A DNA stretch of 64,000 nt from positions 48,279 through 112,278 of the forward strand of contig NZ_LQAQ01000120.1 in NCBI RefSeq assembly GCF_001583495.1. The letters are read 5' to 3'. The stretch comes from Flammeovirga sp. SJP92 (GTDB lineage: Bacteria; Bacteroidota; Bacteroidia; Cytophagales; Flammeovirgaceae). Below, piece by piece: positions 10,535-19,915 of this stretch. Under the pieces are notes generated by a model, which searched no databases, was not told where the DNA came from, and saw nothing but the letters and a program-made list of their open reading frames with translations. The stretch's first letter is position 1; each line of letters starts with the position of its first letter. Position numbers and translations under genes: made by a program.

Positions 10535-12841
10535 ATGAAACACTTAAATTTGGACTATTCCAGAGCTATGAAACTACTACTCTCATTGGTGGTTTTTGTG
10601 CTGATTTCTGGTCGAACATTTGCACAGCAGCCTACCAAAACTTCCGACCCTTCAGATGTATGGGAAATCAGATGGAGTGCATCTGATGAATTTAATGGAG
10701 ACAACCCCGACTGGTCAAAATGGATCAAAACCGGCAATCTACCTAATACCACTGCGTGGAAATGGGACAACGACAGCAACGTAAAAATTGAAAATGGTGT
10801 AGCGGCATTGACTATGCGCCAGAACCCAAACAATGCTTCAGATGGTGGAACTTATTTCAAATCAGGAATTTTGAAATCCTACCAAACTTTTACTTATGGT
10901 TACTATGAAGCAAAAATCAAAGGAGCTGATATTGGAGAAGGGGTTTGCCCATCTTTCTGGCTTTTTTCCAACTTTGATTATTCTGTTGGAAATGGTAAAA
11001 CGGTTTACAGTGAAATTGATGTAGTAGAACTACAACAATTTGACTGGTATGAAGGTCACCAAGACGATATCTATGATATGGACCACAATCTTCATGCAGT
11101 CGTTATGCAAAATGGAACAGGTGTCTGGAGAAGACCAAAACAACACCCTGAAGAGCAGTTGAACAAATTCAGAGCACCATGGGACCCTACAAAGGATTAT
11201 CATATCTATGGTTGTGAGGTCAACGAAACAGAAATTATATGGTATGTTGATGGTAATGAAGTAGCAAGAAAACCTAATACCTACTGGTATAGACCAATGA
11301 ACGTAACGTTGTCATTGGGATTAAGAAAGCCATTTGTGGAGTTCTATAACAATAGAAATAATGCAGTGAATCCAGAAACAGACCCTGATGCAAAAGCAAA
11401 ATTGCCAGGAATGCCAACTACAATGTATGTTGAATATGTGAGAGTTTGGGAAAAATCAACGACTACACCGCCTCCCTCTATCGGAGTAGGAGAAATCGGA
11501 AACCCAAGTTTTGAAGAAGGTGATTTATCCTACTGGACAGCAAGTATTGGAATCAATGAGGTGGTTACAAATACAAAATCTTCAGGTTCATACGGAGCAA
11601 GAATCAGCAATGGTAATGTAGCTCAAGTGATCACTTTGGCTGCTAATACTACTTATACAATTGCTGTAGATGGTAAAGTGGGTTCAAATGGTACAACTGC
11701 CTTTTTAGGACTGACGAATGCAGTGACTGGAGATTTTATTACAAATCAGGAATTTTCATCTACTTCGTTTGAAAATAAGAGCATTACGGTAACTACAGGT
11801 GCTTCAGAGCAAAAATATAGAGTATGGTATTACTCCTCAGGAGAAGCATTTTGTGACAATTTCACGATTGGAACAGGAAGCAACCCGCCAACAGATACAC
11901 CTGTGAATGGAGTTTCTTTAAATAAAAACTCTTCATCAATTGGCATTGGAGAAACGGTTCAATTAACTGCATCAGTTTCACCTTCTAATGCAACAGATAA
12001 AACGGTAACTTGGTCTACTGCCAATGCATCAGTAGCTACCGTATCCAATGGAATAGTTTCTGGTGTAGGTGCTGGTACTACAAAAATTACTGTAACTACA
12101 AGAGATGGCAATTTTAAGGCTGAATGCAACATCACAGTTACTTCAGGTAGTAGCGGAGGAAGTGGAGACTTACCTTCAGCAGGAAACACTATCTGGTTAC
12201 AGACATTATCAGATGATTATGTGACAGTCAATACTGGTCAAGGAACAGCATTGCAAGCTACAAAATCATCTGTTTCAAGTCTTGAAGAGTTTACAGTATT
12301 AGATGCAAATGGGTATTATGCCTTGAAGTCAGTGGCAACAGGAAAATATGTGACTGTGGCTTCAAACAATACGGTGAAATGTGGAGCAACGGGTATTTTT
12401 GAAAGACAGAAATTCACTTTTGAATTAACTTCTGACGATTACCTTATTCTTAAAGGGAAAATCAATGGTCAATACATCAGCGTAAATGCTTCCAATGCAT
12501 TAGAAGCCAATCAATCTAATGCTTCAAACGCAACGAAATTTATATGGGGAGGTTCTTCTTCTGCAAGAAGGAGTACAGTTGAACAATTGAACCTTGAAAA
12601 AGAAATAAAAGTCTATCCTAACCCTTACAAGTTTGGTAATTTATACATTCAACTTAACGAAGTGAAAAGCGGTACACTTCGAATTTTTGATGTAGGGGGA
12701 AGAGAGTTCATCAACAAGAAATTCAATGAGGTAAATCAAATAGTTCTTAAACAAGATGAATTGATGAATCACAATGGTTTATTAATTTTCCAGATTGTCA
12801 CAAAAGATGGCACAACTACAACACGGACGATTTGTAATTAA
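10535..12841 (+). CDS. cgkA: Kappa-carrageenase, GH16 (subfamily 17 type), modular, T9SS-secreted
   Basis: Endo-hydrolase of the beta-1,4 bonds of kappa-carrageenan, secreted or surface-anchored. The GH16 domain (about residues 40-300) has the bulged active-site motif EIDVVE (nucleophile Glu160, Asp162, acid/base Glu165) and matches, from memory, the kappa-carrageenase pattern: DHNLH soon after the active site, WYVDG, MNVTLSLGLR, and a PTTMYVEYVRVWEK end. Next come a CBM-like beta-sandwich (about 315-450), a Big_2 Ig-like domain (about 459-536), a fascin/ricin-like beta-trefoil (about 551-672) and a T9SS type A sorting domain (YPNPYKFGNLYIQL to the end). The start is the ATG at 10535; the ATG at 10568 gives an even tidier signal peptide (MKLLLSLVVFVLISGRTFAQ). 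Confidence 0.9.
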   Translation: MKHLNLDYSRAMKLLLSLVVFVLISGRTFAQQPTKTSDPSDVWEIRWSASDEFNGDNPDWSKWIKTGNLPNTTAWKWDNDSNVKIENGVAALTMRQNPNNASDGGTYFKSGILKSYQTFTYGYYEAKIKGADIGEGVCPSFWLFSNFDYSVGNGKTVYSEIDVVELQQFDWYEGHQDDIYDMDHNLHAVVMQNGTGVWRRPKQHPEEQLNKFRAPWDPTKDYHIYGCEVNETEIIWYVDGNEVARKPNTYWYRPMNVTLSLGLRKPFVEFYNNRNNAVNPETDPDAKAKLPGMPTTMYVEYVRVWEKSTTTPPPSIGVGEIGNPSFEEGDLSYWTASIGINEVVTNTKSSGSYGARISNGNVAQVITLAANTTYTIAVDGKVGSNGTTAFLGLTNAVTGDFITNQEFSSTSFENKSITVTTGASEQKYRVWYYSSGEAFCDNFTIGTGSNPPTDTPVNGVSLNKNSSSIGIGETVQLTASVSPSNATDKTVTWSTANASVATVSNGIVSGVGAGTTKITVTTRDGNFKAECNITVTSGSSGGSGDLPSAGNTIWLQTLSDDYVTVNTGQGTALQATKSSVSSLEEFTVLDANGYYALKSVATGKYVTVASNNTVKCGATGIFERQKFTFELTSDDYLILKGKINGQYISVNASNALEANQSNASNATKFIWGGSSSARRSTVEQLNLEKEIKVYPNPYKFGNLYIQLNEVKSGTLRIFDVGGREFINKKFNEVNQIVLKQDELMNHNGLLIFQIVTKDGTTTTRTICN

Positions 12842-12905
12842 CACACTTTAGTGGGGCATGTGTAGAACGAATTAACTATGAGATGGTGTTTTATACTTGC
12901 CCAGG

Positions 12906-12932
12906 GGCTGGCTGTATGGCCAGCCTTTTTTG
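12906..12932 (+). terminator. Terminator after kappa-carrageenase
   Basis: GC-rich 7-bp stem GGCTGGC (12906-12912) with GCCAGCC (12919-12925), then six T. Strong intrinsic terminator; the GH127 operon therefore has its own promoter. Confidence 0.9.
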
Positions 12933-13223
12933 TGTAGAAAAAATGATATAATAAAGATTTTGTGAGCTAACTTTTCGATAACGTTTTATAGCCTGTTTTA
13001 ATATAAAACTGTGATTATGAATTTCTACTTTACCCTTTCCTCCCTGCCTTTCTTCAGCAAGGGCTTATGCTAATTTTTTACCGAGAATGGATAATTTTTA
13101 AGAATTCATTCAGATCCATAGTCTCTAATTTTACAATATGATCAAAGACTTGTATTTGAGAACAGTACAGGTGCTGATCAATCAAGCTAATTACTCAAAA
13201 AAAGGTTTAAGACTATATATTAA
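12933..13223 (+). other. Upstream region of the GH127-dau operon
   Basis: About 290 AT-rich bases between the carrageenase terminator and GH127. No gene or clear promoter word was found; the promoter of the six-gene operon at 13224-20540 should lie here. Confidence 0.4.
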
Positions 13224-15251
13224 ATGAAAAAATTATTTGTAATGGCTTGTGCTGCCCTGATGACTCAGGTTGGTGTAGCACAGGATAGAGGCGTATTAGG
13301 GCAGGCAAATACCCCTAATGTAGAATTGAAGAGTATCAATTTAGGTGACTGTAAGTGGACAGAAGGTTTCTGGGCAGATAAATTTGAAGTGGCAGAAACA
13401 TCGATGGTGCCTTATATGGGTGAAGTGTTGACTGGTGATGTGGGACATGCTTTGAATAACTTCAAAATTGCGGCAGGATTGAAAGAAGGAAAGCACCAAG
13501 GAATGCACTGGCATGATGGTGATTTCTATAAGTGGATTGAAGCATCTATGTATGTGTATGCTCAAAATGGAGATAAAGCACTTTTAGAAGAAATTGATGG
13601 TTACATCAAAATCATTGGAGATGCTCAAGAGGAAGACGGTTACATCCAGACACAAGTACAGTTGAGATCAAATGTGGACCGTTATGAAAACCGTAAGTAT
13701 CATGAGATGTATAACACGGGTCACTTGTTGACTTCAGCATGTATACATCATAGAGTTACTGGTCAGTCTAATTTCTTGGATATTGCGGTTAAGCACGCTG
13801 ACTTCTTATACAAAACATTCAATACGGATGATCCAAGATATGGTCGTTTTGGTTTCAACCAAACGCAGATCATGGGATTAGTAGAGATGTACAGAACTAC
13901 AGGAAATAAGAATTATTTAGATCTCGCAGAGCGATTTATTAATAATAGAGGCAAATATGAAGTAGAGGAGACTCCAGAAACACAAGGTTATCCTATCGGT
14001 GATATGGTGCAGGAAAGAGTGCCATTGAGAGAGTCTGATGAGGCAGTTGGACATGCAGTGTTGGCATTGTACTACTATGCAGGTGCAGCGGATGTAGCAG
14101 CTGAAACAGGTGAAAAGGCTTTAGTTGATGCATTGGACAGACTTTGGGATAACGTAACGAACAAGAAAATGTATGTTACTGGAGCAGTTGGACAAGCGCA
14201 TTATGGAGCATCAACAAACCGTGATAAGATTGAAGAAGGTTTTATTGATGCTTACATGATGCCAAACATGACTGCTTACAATGAAACTTGTGCGAATGTT
14301 TGTAACTCAATGTTCTCTTACAGAATGTTAGGATTACATGGTGAGTCAAAATACGCTGATATCATGGAATTGGTATTGTACAACAGTGGTCTTTCAGGTA
14401 TTTCTTTAGAAGGAAAAGATTATTTCTATTCAAATCCTTTAAGAATGGTTCACGGTTCAAGAGATTACTCTAAACATAATACAGAAACTCCAGAAAGAGA
14501 ACCTTACTTAGAGTGCTTCTGCTGTCCTCCAAACATTGTTCGTACTATTGCAAAATCAGCAAACTGGGCGTATAGTTTATCAAAAGATGGTGTTGCTGTT
14601 AACCTTTACGGTAGTAACAGATTAGATACAAAATTGACAGATGGTTCTCAAATTATTTTGAACCAAGTGACAAACTACCCTTGGGAAGGTACCGTGAATA
14701 TCACTGTTGAAAAAGCAAAAAAACAACCGTTTGATGTGATGCTTAGAATTCCAAAATGGGCAGTAGGTTCTTCATTGAAAGTTAACAATGAAGCAGTAGA
14801 TGTAAAAGTGGTAGAAGGAGAGTTTGCAACAATCAATAGAAAATGGAAGAAAGGTGATATCATCACTTTAGATATGCCAATGGAAGTGCAATTAGTGGAA
14901 GCAAATCCATTAGTTGAGGAAGCAAGAAATCAAGTGGCAGTGAAGAGAGGGCCAATCGTATATTGTGTTGAAACTCCGGATCTTCCAAAAGATACGAACA
15001 TCTTAGATGTGTATTTCAAAGGTGGAGCGCCATTAAAAGTAACTTATAACAAAGATTTATTAGGAGGTGTTGCAACAGTTGAAGCGCCAATCTTAATCAG
15101 AAAAGATCAAGCAACGAAGGACATGTATTCAACAGTGGATGTGCCAAAGTTTGAAGAATCATCGATTCAACTTGTGCCTTATTTCACTTGGAACAACAGA
15201 GGCAAGGCTGAAATGACAGTATTTATGCCAGTAATCTGGAACAACTTATAA
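13224..15251 (+). CDS. GH127-family glycosidase, predicted 3,6-anhydro-D-galactosidase
   Basis: Member of the former DUF1680 family (GH127). Founding members are beta-L-arabinofuranosidases, but a GH127 branch in marine carrageenan loci is reported to remove terminal alpha-1,3-linked 3,6-anhydro-D-galactose; context favours that here. A signal peptide (MKKLFVMACAALMTQVGVAQ) places it in the periplasm. The (alpha/alpha)6 barrel and C-terminal beta-sandwich are of normal length (675 aa). The zinc/cysteine active site is intact: Glu354 and Cys356 in YNETCANVC, Cys433 and Cys434 in CFCCPPN. It leads an operon with the transporter and the four anhydrogalactose genes. The family call is strong; the substrate is inferred. 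Confidence 0.88.
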   Translation: MKKLFVMACAALMTQVGVAQDRGVLGQANTPNVELKSINLGDCKWTEGFWADKFEVAETSMVPYMGEVLTGDVGHALNNFKIAAGLKEGKHQGMHWHDGDFYKWIEASMYVYAQNGDKALLEEIDGYIKIIGDAQEEDGYIQTQVQLRSNVDRYENRKYHEMYNTGHLLTSACIHHRVTGQSNFLDIAVKHADFLYKTFNTDDPRYGRFGFNQTQIMGLVEMYRTTGNKNYLDLAERFINNRGKYEVEETPETQGYPIGDMVQERVPLRESDEAVGHAVLALYYYAGAADVAAETGEKALVDALDRLWDNVTNKKMYVTGAVGQAHYGASTNRDKIEEGFIDAYMMPNMTAYNETCANVCNSMFSYRMLGLHGESKYADIMELVLYNSGLSGISLEGKDYFYSNPLRMVHGSRDYSKHNTETPEREPYLECFCCPPNIVRTIAKSANWAYSLSKDGVAVNLYGSNRLDTKLTDGSQIILNQVTNYPWEGTVNITVEKAKKQPFDVMLRIPKWAVGSSLKVNNEAVDVKVVEGEFATINRKWKKGDIITLDMPMEVQLVEANPLVEEARNQVAVKRGPIVYCVETPDLPKDTNILDVYFKGGAPLKVTYNKDLLGGVATVEAPILIRKDQATKDMYSTVDVPKFEESSIQLVPYFTWNNRGKAEMTVFMPVIWNNL

Positions 15252-15301
15252 AAATGTACGGGTCGTCCTTAGTGGCGACCCTTCTATTAACTAATAATCA
15301 A

Positions 15302-16360
15302 ATGGACATTTTTGCAATTTTTTTAATACTGTGTGCTAGTTTTTTTCAAGGGACATTTGGTCTTGGAATGAAGCACATTGCTCCTTTAAAATGGGAGAAT
15401 TGGTGGTTGGTACATGCCACTACTGCTATGATTGTGTTGCCAATTGGATGGGCATTGCTCGTTGAACCGAATACATTTTCAATCATAGGAGAAATTGATT
15501 CATCAGTACTTTTTATGGCCATGTTATTTGGCTTTTTGTGGGGAATAGGAGGAATCCTTTTTGGCGTGAGTGTAGAATATACTGGAGTTAGTATCACATA
15601 TGGAATTGTAATGGGATTGGCCGCTTCTATGGGGTCTTTAGTGCCTTTATTCCAGATGGAAACCCTTCCAGAAAATATGTCATTAGTACTGAGTGGTGTT
15701 GCTTTACTTTTAGTTGGTGTTGCTATCACTGCAGTGGCAGGAGTGAAAAGAGATAAAGCTCAAAATAATGTGTTGAGCAATGATCAAGAGATGGAAGAGG
15801 ATGGGGATGTTTTAGTAGCTTCGCCAACTGTGGCTGTTCAACCTAAAAAATCAATCCAAACAGGCGTATTAATCGCCGTTACAAGTGGTGTACTTTCGGC
15901 ATTGCTCAATGTAGGTTTTACCAATGCATTGCCAGTAGCAGACAACGCTGTGAAAAATTACGGTACTAACCCAACAGATGCAAGTCTTGTAGCATGGGTA
16001 GTAGTTTTAATGGGTGCTTATCTAATGAACTTCGGTTTTGCTCTTTTCAAAATGGTGAAAAACAATTCATGGGGAGGCTTTGCAGTTCAAGGAAGTTCAA
16101 AGGCGTATTTATGGTCTGTCTTGGCAGGTGTTTTTTGGTTTGGAGCACTCGGTATATATGGACAAGGTGCAGCACTAATGGGCGATTTAGGTCCTGTATT
16201 AGGCTGGCCAATGATGTTAGGCATTTCATTGATAGTGAGTAATGTGTGGGGATATAGATCAGGAGAGTGGAAAGGTGCTTCATCATCGTTCAAAATATTA
16301 TTAGGAGGCTTAGTGGTATTAATATTTGCAATCTGCCTATTAGGTTTTGCAAACGCTTAA
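15302..16360 (+). CDS. RhaT-like (L-rhamnose/H+ symporter family) sugar transporter
   Basis: Inner-membrane protein of the RhaT family within the drug/metabolite transporter superfamily, about ten transmembrane helices over 352 residues (E. coli RhaT has 344). The start at the ATG 15302 (MDIFAIFLILCASFFQGTFGLGMKHI) puts the first helix at the N terminus; an earlier in-frame ATG at 15254 adds an unlikely 16-residue leader. It lies 50 nt after GH127 and 12 nt before the dauB-like gene. No rhamnose genes are nearby, so I infer that it imports the monosaccharide made by GH127, probably 3,6-anhydro-D-galactose, or alternatively galactose. Confidence 0.85.
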   Translation: MDIFAIFLILCASFFQGTFGLGMKHIAPLKWENWWLVHATTAMIVLPIGWALLVEPNTFSIIGEIDSSVLFMAMLFGFLWGIGGILFGVSVEYTGVSITYGIVMGLAASMGSLVPLFQMETLPENMSLVLSGVALLLVGVAITAVAGVKRDKAQNNVLSNDQEMEEDGDVLVASPTVAVQPKKSIQTGVLIAVTSGVLSALLNVGFTNALPVADNAVKNYGTNPTDASLVAWVVVLMGAYLMNFGFALFKMVKNNSWGGFAVQGSSKAYLWSVLAGVFWFGALGIYGQGAALMGDLGPVLGWPMMLGISLIVSNVWGYRSGEWKGASSSFKILLGGLVVLIFAICLLGFANA

Positions 16361-16372
16361 AAAGAATTGAAA

Positions 16373-17533
16373 ATGAAAATTGTAGATATAGAACCCTACG
16401 TATTATCTCAAGAATTAGAAACACCATTTTATTTTTCTCAATGGCATTATGCGTCAAGAAAAATTTGTTTGGTAAAAGTGACTTTGGAGGATGGTACTTA
16501 TGGATGGGGAGAAGGATATGGTCCTGCAGATATGATCAAGACAGGAATCGATTTTCTAAAAGGTTTTGTCATTGGAGAGAATGTTTTAGAAAACGAGAAG
16601 ATCTGGCAGATCATGTATTTAAGAACGCTGGACTTTGGTAGAAGCGGTATTTTTAATGCTGCCATTAGTGCCATTGATGTAGCGTGTTGGGATTGTAAAG
16701 GTAAAGTGTTGCAACAGCCTGTATCTGTATTATTAGGCGGGGTGAAAAACCCAATCATCCATCCTTATGCAACAGGTTTCTACTTTACAGATTCACCAAC
16801 ATTGGAAGAAGACCTTATCAAAGAAGCCAAGTATTATAAAGAACATGGATTCAAAGCCGCTAAAATGAAAGTAGGTTTAGGCATTGAAAAAGATGTTCAT
16901 TATGTCAATTTACTAAAAGAAGCTCTAGGTGATGATGTCAAATTGATGATTGATTCCAATCACGCTTACAACTATAGAGAAGCATTGGAATTGTGTAAAA
17001 GAATAGAGCATCTCAATATAGGTTGGTTTGAAGAGCCAGTTCACCCAGAGGATTTTAATGGGTATAAATCACTTCGTGAAAATACAACTATTCCAATTGC
17101 TGGCGGTGAATGTGAATACTTGAAGCACGGTTTTAAAAGACTTTTTGAAAACGATAGTGTAGATATTGCACAGCCAGATATTTGTGCTACAGGTGGTCTC
17201 ACGGAAGTGAAAAGAATAGCCACACTAGCCCAAAGCTATCATAAAGATATAGTACCTCACTCTTGGGGAACATGGATTGCCATTAGTGCTGCCATTCATT
17301 TTGTAGCCAATTTGGATCAAAACCCGGGGAGAATGTTTAGAGATGCTCCAATGATTGAATTGGACAGAACAGAAAACCCACTGAGAGATGATGTGATTGA
17401 GCATCATATTGAAGTGAAAAATGGAGAAATAAAAGTACCTGAATTACCAGGACTTGGAATTGAAGTAAACCAAAAATATCTAAATAAATATGGAGACAAT
17501 AGTTCAAAACAAAGCCTTGAAGTTTGGCAGTAA
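16373..17533 (+). CDS. dauB: 3,6-anhydro-D-galactonate cycloisomerase-like enzyme (enolase superfamily)
   Basis: Mandelate-racemase/muconate-lactonising-type member of the enolase superfamily, predicted to open 3,6-anhydro-D-galactonate to 2-keto-3-deoxy-D-galactonate. Visible active-site elements: KMK (Lys164, Lys166) on strand 2, metal ligands Asp194 (MIDSNH), Glu220 or Glu221 (WFEEP) and Glu246 (AGGECE), and a C-terminal base His296 in PHSWGTW. The start is ATG 16373; the reading frame could begin at a TTG six bases earlier. Its last 44 nt overlap the next gene, so translation may be coupled. D-galactonate dehydratase is an alternative, but the kappa-carrageenase and ALDH neighbours favour the anhydro-sugar pathway. 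Confidence 0.82.
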   Translation: MKIVDIEPYVLSQELETPFYFSQWHYASRKICLVKVTLEDGTYGWGEGYGPADMIKTGIDFLKGFVIGENVLENEKIWQIMYLRTLDFGRSGIFNAAISAIDVACWDCKGKVLQQPVSVLLGGVKNPIIHPYATGFYFTDSPTLEEDLIKEAKYYKEHGFKAAKMKVGLGIEKDVHYVNLLKEALGDDVKLMIDSNHAYNYREALELCKRIEHLNIGWFEEPVHPEDFNGYKSLRENTTIPIAGGECEYLKHGFKRLFENDSVDIAQPDICATGGLTEVKRIATLAQSYHKDIVPHSWGTWIAISAAIHFVANLDQNPGRMFRDAPMIELDRTENPLRDDVIEHHIEVKNGEIKVPELPGLGIEVNQKYLNKYGDNSSKQSLEVWQ

Positions 17534-18953
17534 AAAGTTATATATCAACGGAGAATTTGTAAATGGAGCTACTAACGCAACTACTTTTGCAACTTGTCCT
17601 CATGATCAGCAGCCAATTTGTGAAGTAGCACAGGCTACAAAAGAAGATACAGAGTTTGCTTTGCAATCTGCTCAGGAAGGTTTCTTGAAATGGTCAAAAT
17701 TGCCATTAGAAGAAAGACTAGACTGGATGAAAAAACTTCGTGATAAACTAATTGAGAACGGAGACCTTTTAAGGGAAGCAGTTTGTCACGAAATGGGTAA
17801 AACTTGGGAAGCTTCAGCGGAAGACCTTTCAAGTATTACGGATTCATTAGCATTTTATGCTGATGAAATGAGAGTGAAGTCGGAGTTCGCTATCGAGGAT
17901 CGTCAAGGAACGCACACTCACCGAATGGTCTATCAGCCATTAGGAGTAGTGACCGCATTTTTAGCATGGAATTTCCCATTACTGAACCTTGGTTTCAAAC
18001 TTGGTCCTGCATTAGCGGCAGGTTGCTCTATTATCATTAAAGCGTCAGAGTCATCATGTATTTCTTCTTTAATGATTGCAGAGTTTGCAGATCAAATTAA
18101 TTTCCCGAAAGGAGTAATAACGGTTTTATGTGGCAACAGACAAAATGTAGGTATTCCACTATGTGAAAGTACTATTCCAAAATTGGTTACCATGATTGGT
18201 TCTACTTTCACAGCACAGAAACTAATCGAACAATCTGTAAAAACTTCTATTAAAAGATATTCAATGGAATGTGGTGGTAATGCACCGTTTATTCTGTTTG
18301 AAGATGGTAATATGGAAGATGCATTAGGCATTACAAAAGCTATCAAATTTGGAGGTAATGCAGGGCAGGTTTGTGTGGCTCCAAATCGTTTTTATATCCA
18401 TGAAAACGTATATGATCAGTTCCTTCAACAGTTAGTAGAAGCGGCAAAAGATACAAAATTAGGCTTCTTTAAGCAAGAAGGTATCAATATGGGACCTTTG
18501 GCCAATGCATCTCAAATCGAGTCTGTTTCTAGTTTTGTGAACCAATGTGTAGAGCAAGGTGGTAAAATCTTGGCAGGTGGTAAAAAGGTAAAAGGAGAAG
18601 GTTGCTATTTTGAACCAACAGTTATTGAAATGACGGATTACAATGCAGATATACTTCAGCATGAGGTGTTTGGGCCTGTATGTGTGATCATGAAATTCTC
18701 TACTTTAGAAGAAGTATTGGAATATGCCAACGACTCTACAGCAGGATTAGCTTCTTATGTTTTCTCTGAAAATGAGGAAATCTTAGAAACAGTTGCTATG
18801 GCTCTTGAATTTGGTGAAGTACAGCAGAATGGTGTAAAATACGATATTAATTTGCCACACTTAGGTGTAAAAAATAGTGGTATCAGTATGGATTGTTCAA
18901 AATTTGCCTTGGATGATTACCTGGTTTTAAAACGTATCAGTAAAAAAATATAA
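17490..18953 (+). CDS. dauA: 3,6-anhydro-D-galactose dehydrogenase-like NAD(P) aldehyde dehydrogenase
   Basis: Aldehyde dehydrogenase superfamily protein of 487 residues with an intact active site: Glu260 in SMECGGNAPF and catalytic Cys295 in GQVCVAPNR, plus FLAWNFPLLN and the LQHEVFGPV block. In this operon it should oxidise the aldehyde of 3,6-anhydro-D-galactose to 3,6-anhydro-D-galactonate, the first step of the DauABCD route. The ATG at 17490 lies inside the end of the cycloisomerase gene (44-nt overlap). Succinate-semialdehyde or lactaldehyde dehydrogenase would look similar by motif; assignment to the pathway rests on the neighbours. Confidence 0.82.
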   Translation: METIVQNKALKFGSKKLYINGEFVNGATNATTFATCPHDQQPICEVAQATKEDTEFALQSAQEGFLKWSKLPLEERLDWMKKLRDKLIENGDLLREAVCHEMGKTWEASAEDLSSITDSLAFYADEMRVKSEFAIEDRQGTHTHRMVYQPLGVVTAFLAWNFPLLNLGFKLGPALAAGCSIIIKASESSCISSLMIAEFADQINFPKGVITVLCGNRQNVGIPLCESTIPKLVTMIGSTFTAQKLIEQSVKTSIKRYSMECGGNAPFILFEDGNMEDALGITKAIKFGGNAGQVCVAPNRFYIHENVYDQFLQQLVEAAKDTKLGFFKQEGINMGPLANASQIESVSSFVNQCVEQGGKILAGGKKVKGEGCYFEPTVIEMTDYNADILQHEVFGPVCVIMKFSTLEEVLEYANDSTAGLASYVFSENEEILETVAMALEFGEVQQNGVKYDINLPHLGVKNSGISMDCSKFALDDYLVLKRISKKI

Positions 18954-18955
18954 TC

Positions 18956-19915
18956 ATGAGCTTACCCGAAACATTTATAAGTTGTGACTGGGGTACCTCT
19001 AACTTTAGACTGAGAGTAATTCATACGGATACATTAAGTGTAATCAAAGAATACTCTTCTAGTCAAGGAGTGAAGGAAGTATATCAAAATTACACTGATC
19101 AAGACCAGCTGGACAAATCTAGTTACTACGCTAAATTTTTAGAAGAAAAACTGATGTCCATTGTAGATCTTAATCAACCCCATATTGTAGTGGCTTCCGG
19201 TATGGTTTCTTCTTCAATGGGTATGTATGAATTGGACTATACTTCTACCCCTTTTTCTGCGGAAGGGAATGACATTTTGAGCAAAAGAATCTCCATATCG
19301 AACAATGTACAAATGCTGATCACTTCCGGAGTAAAACAAGGAGATGATGTGATGAGAGGAGAGGAGGTACAAGCGTTAGGTTTAGCAAAATATCTCCAAG
19401 ATGTTGATAAAGGAGTATTATTACTGCCTGGCACTCACAGTAAGCATCTTCAATTTGAGGCAAATATTTTTCATCAGTTTGATACTTTCATGACTGGGGA
19501 AATGTTTGATATGTTGACCAAACATAGCATTCTTTCAAATTCAGTAAAGAAAGGGCCGTTTGATGAAAACAACAGATCAGCCTTCAAAGAAGGAGTGCGA
19601 AAAGCAGTAGCTGAAGGGTTAAGTAAAAACTTATTTAAAGTGAGGGCAAAAGCACTTTTAGACAATAGAGATAGTACTGAAAGTTTCTATTACCTCAGTG
19701 GCTTATTGATTGGTGATGAGCTTTCCTATCTCAAAGAAAAACAAGACAAAGTCTGTATTGCAGCCTCAGGAATGTTGAATCAGCTTTATCAGCTAGCACT
19801 TGCAGAGGTTATTGAAGATAAAGATAGATTGGTCTTCTTTAAAGAAGATATTCTTGAAAAAGCGTTGTTGATCGGACAGAAAAAAATATTAGAAAAACAA
19901 TATGAGTGTGTGTAA
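18956..19915 (+). CDS. dauC: 2-keto-3-deoxygalactonate kinase
   Basis: DgoK-family sugar kinase (319 aa) that phosphorylates 2-keto-3-deoxy-D-galactonate at C6 using ATP. The N-terminal phosphate loop ISCDWGTSNFRLRVI is diagnostic for the family, followed by LLLPGTHSKHLQF, MTGEMFDML and a C-terminal AASGMLNQLY segment. It begins two nt after the ALDH stop codon and overlaps the aldolase gene by 14 nt, so the three genes form one translational unit. It could equally be called dgoK; dauC is used because of the carrageenan context. Confidence 0.88.
   Translation: MSLPETFISCDWGTSNFRLRVIHTDTLSVIKEYSSSQGVKEVYQNYTDQDQLDKSSYYAKFLEEKLMSIVDLNQPHIVVASGMVSSSMGMYELDYTSTPFSAEGNDILSKRISISNNVQMLITSGVKQGDDVMRGEEVQALGLAKYLQDVDKGVLLLPGTHSKHLQFEANIFHQFDTFMTGEMFDMLTKHSILSNSVKKGPFDENNRSAFKEGVRKAVAEGLSKNLFKVRAKALLDNRDSTESFYYLSGLLIGDELSYLKEKQDKVCIAASGMLNQLYQLALAEVIEDKDRLVFFKEDILEKALLIGQKKILEKQYECV

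Noticed and set aside
10535..12841. GH16 as beta-agarase or laminarinase
   Set aside because: The bulged EIDVVE alone does not separate agarases, but DHNLH, MNVTLSLGLR and the YVEYVRVWEK end fit kappa-carrageenase best, and the dau genes agree.
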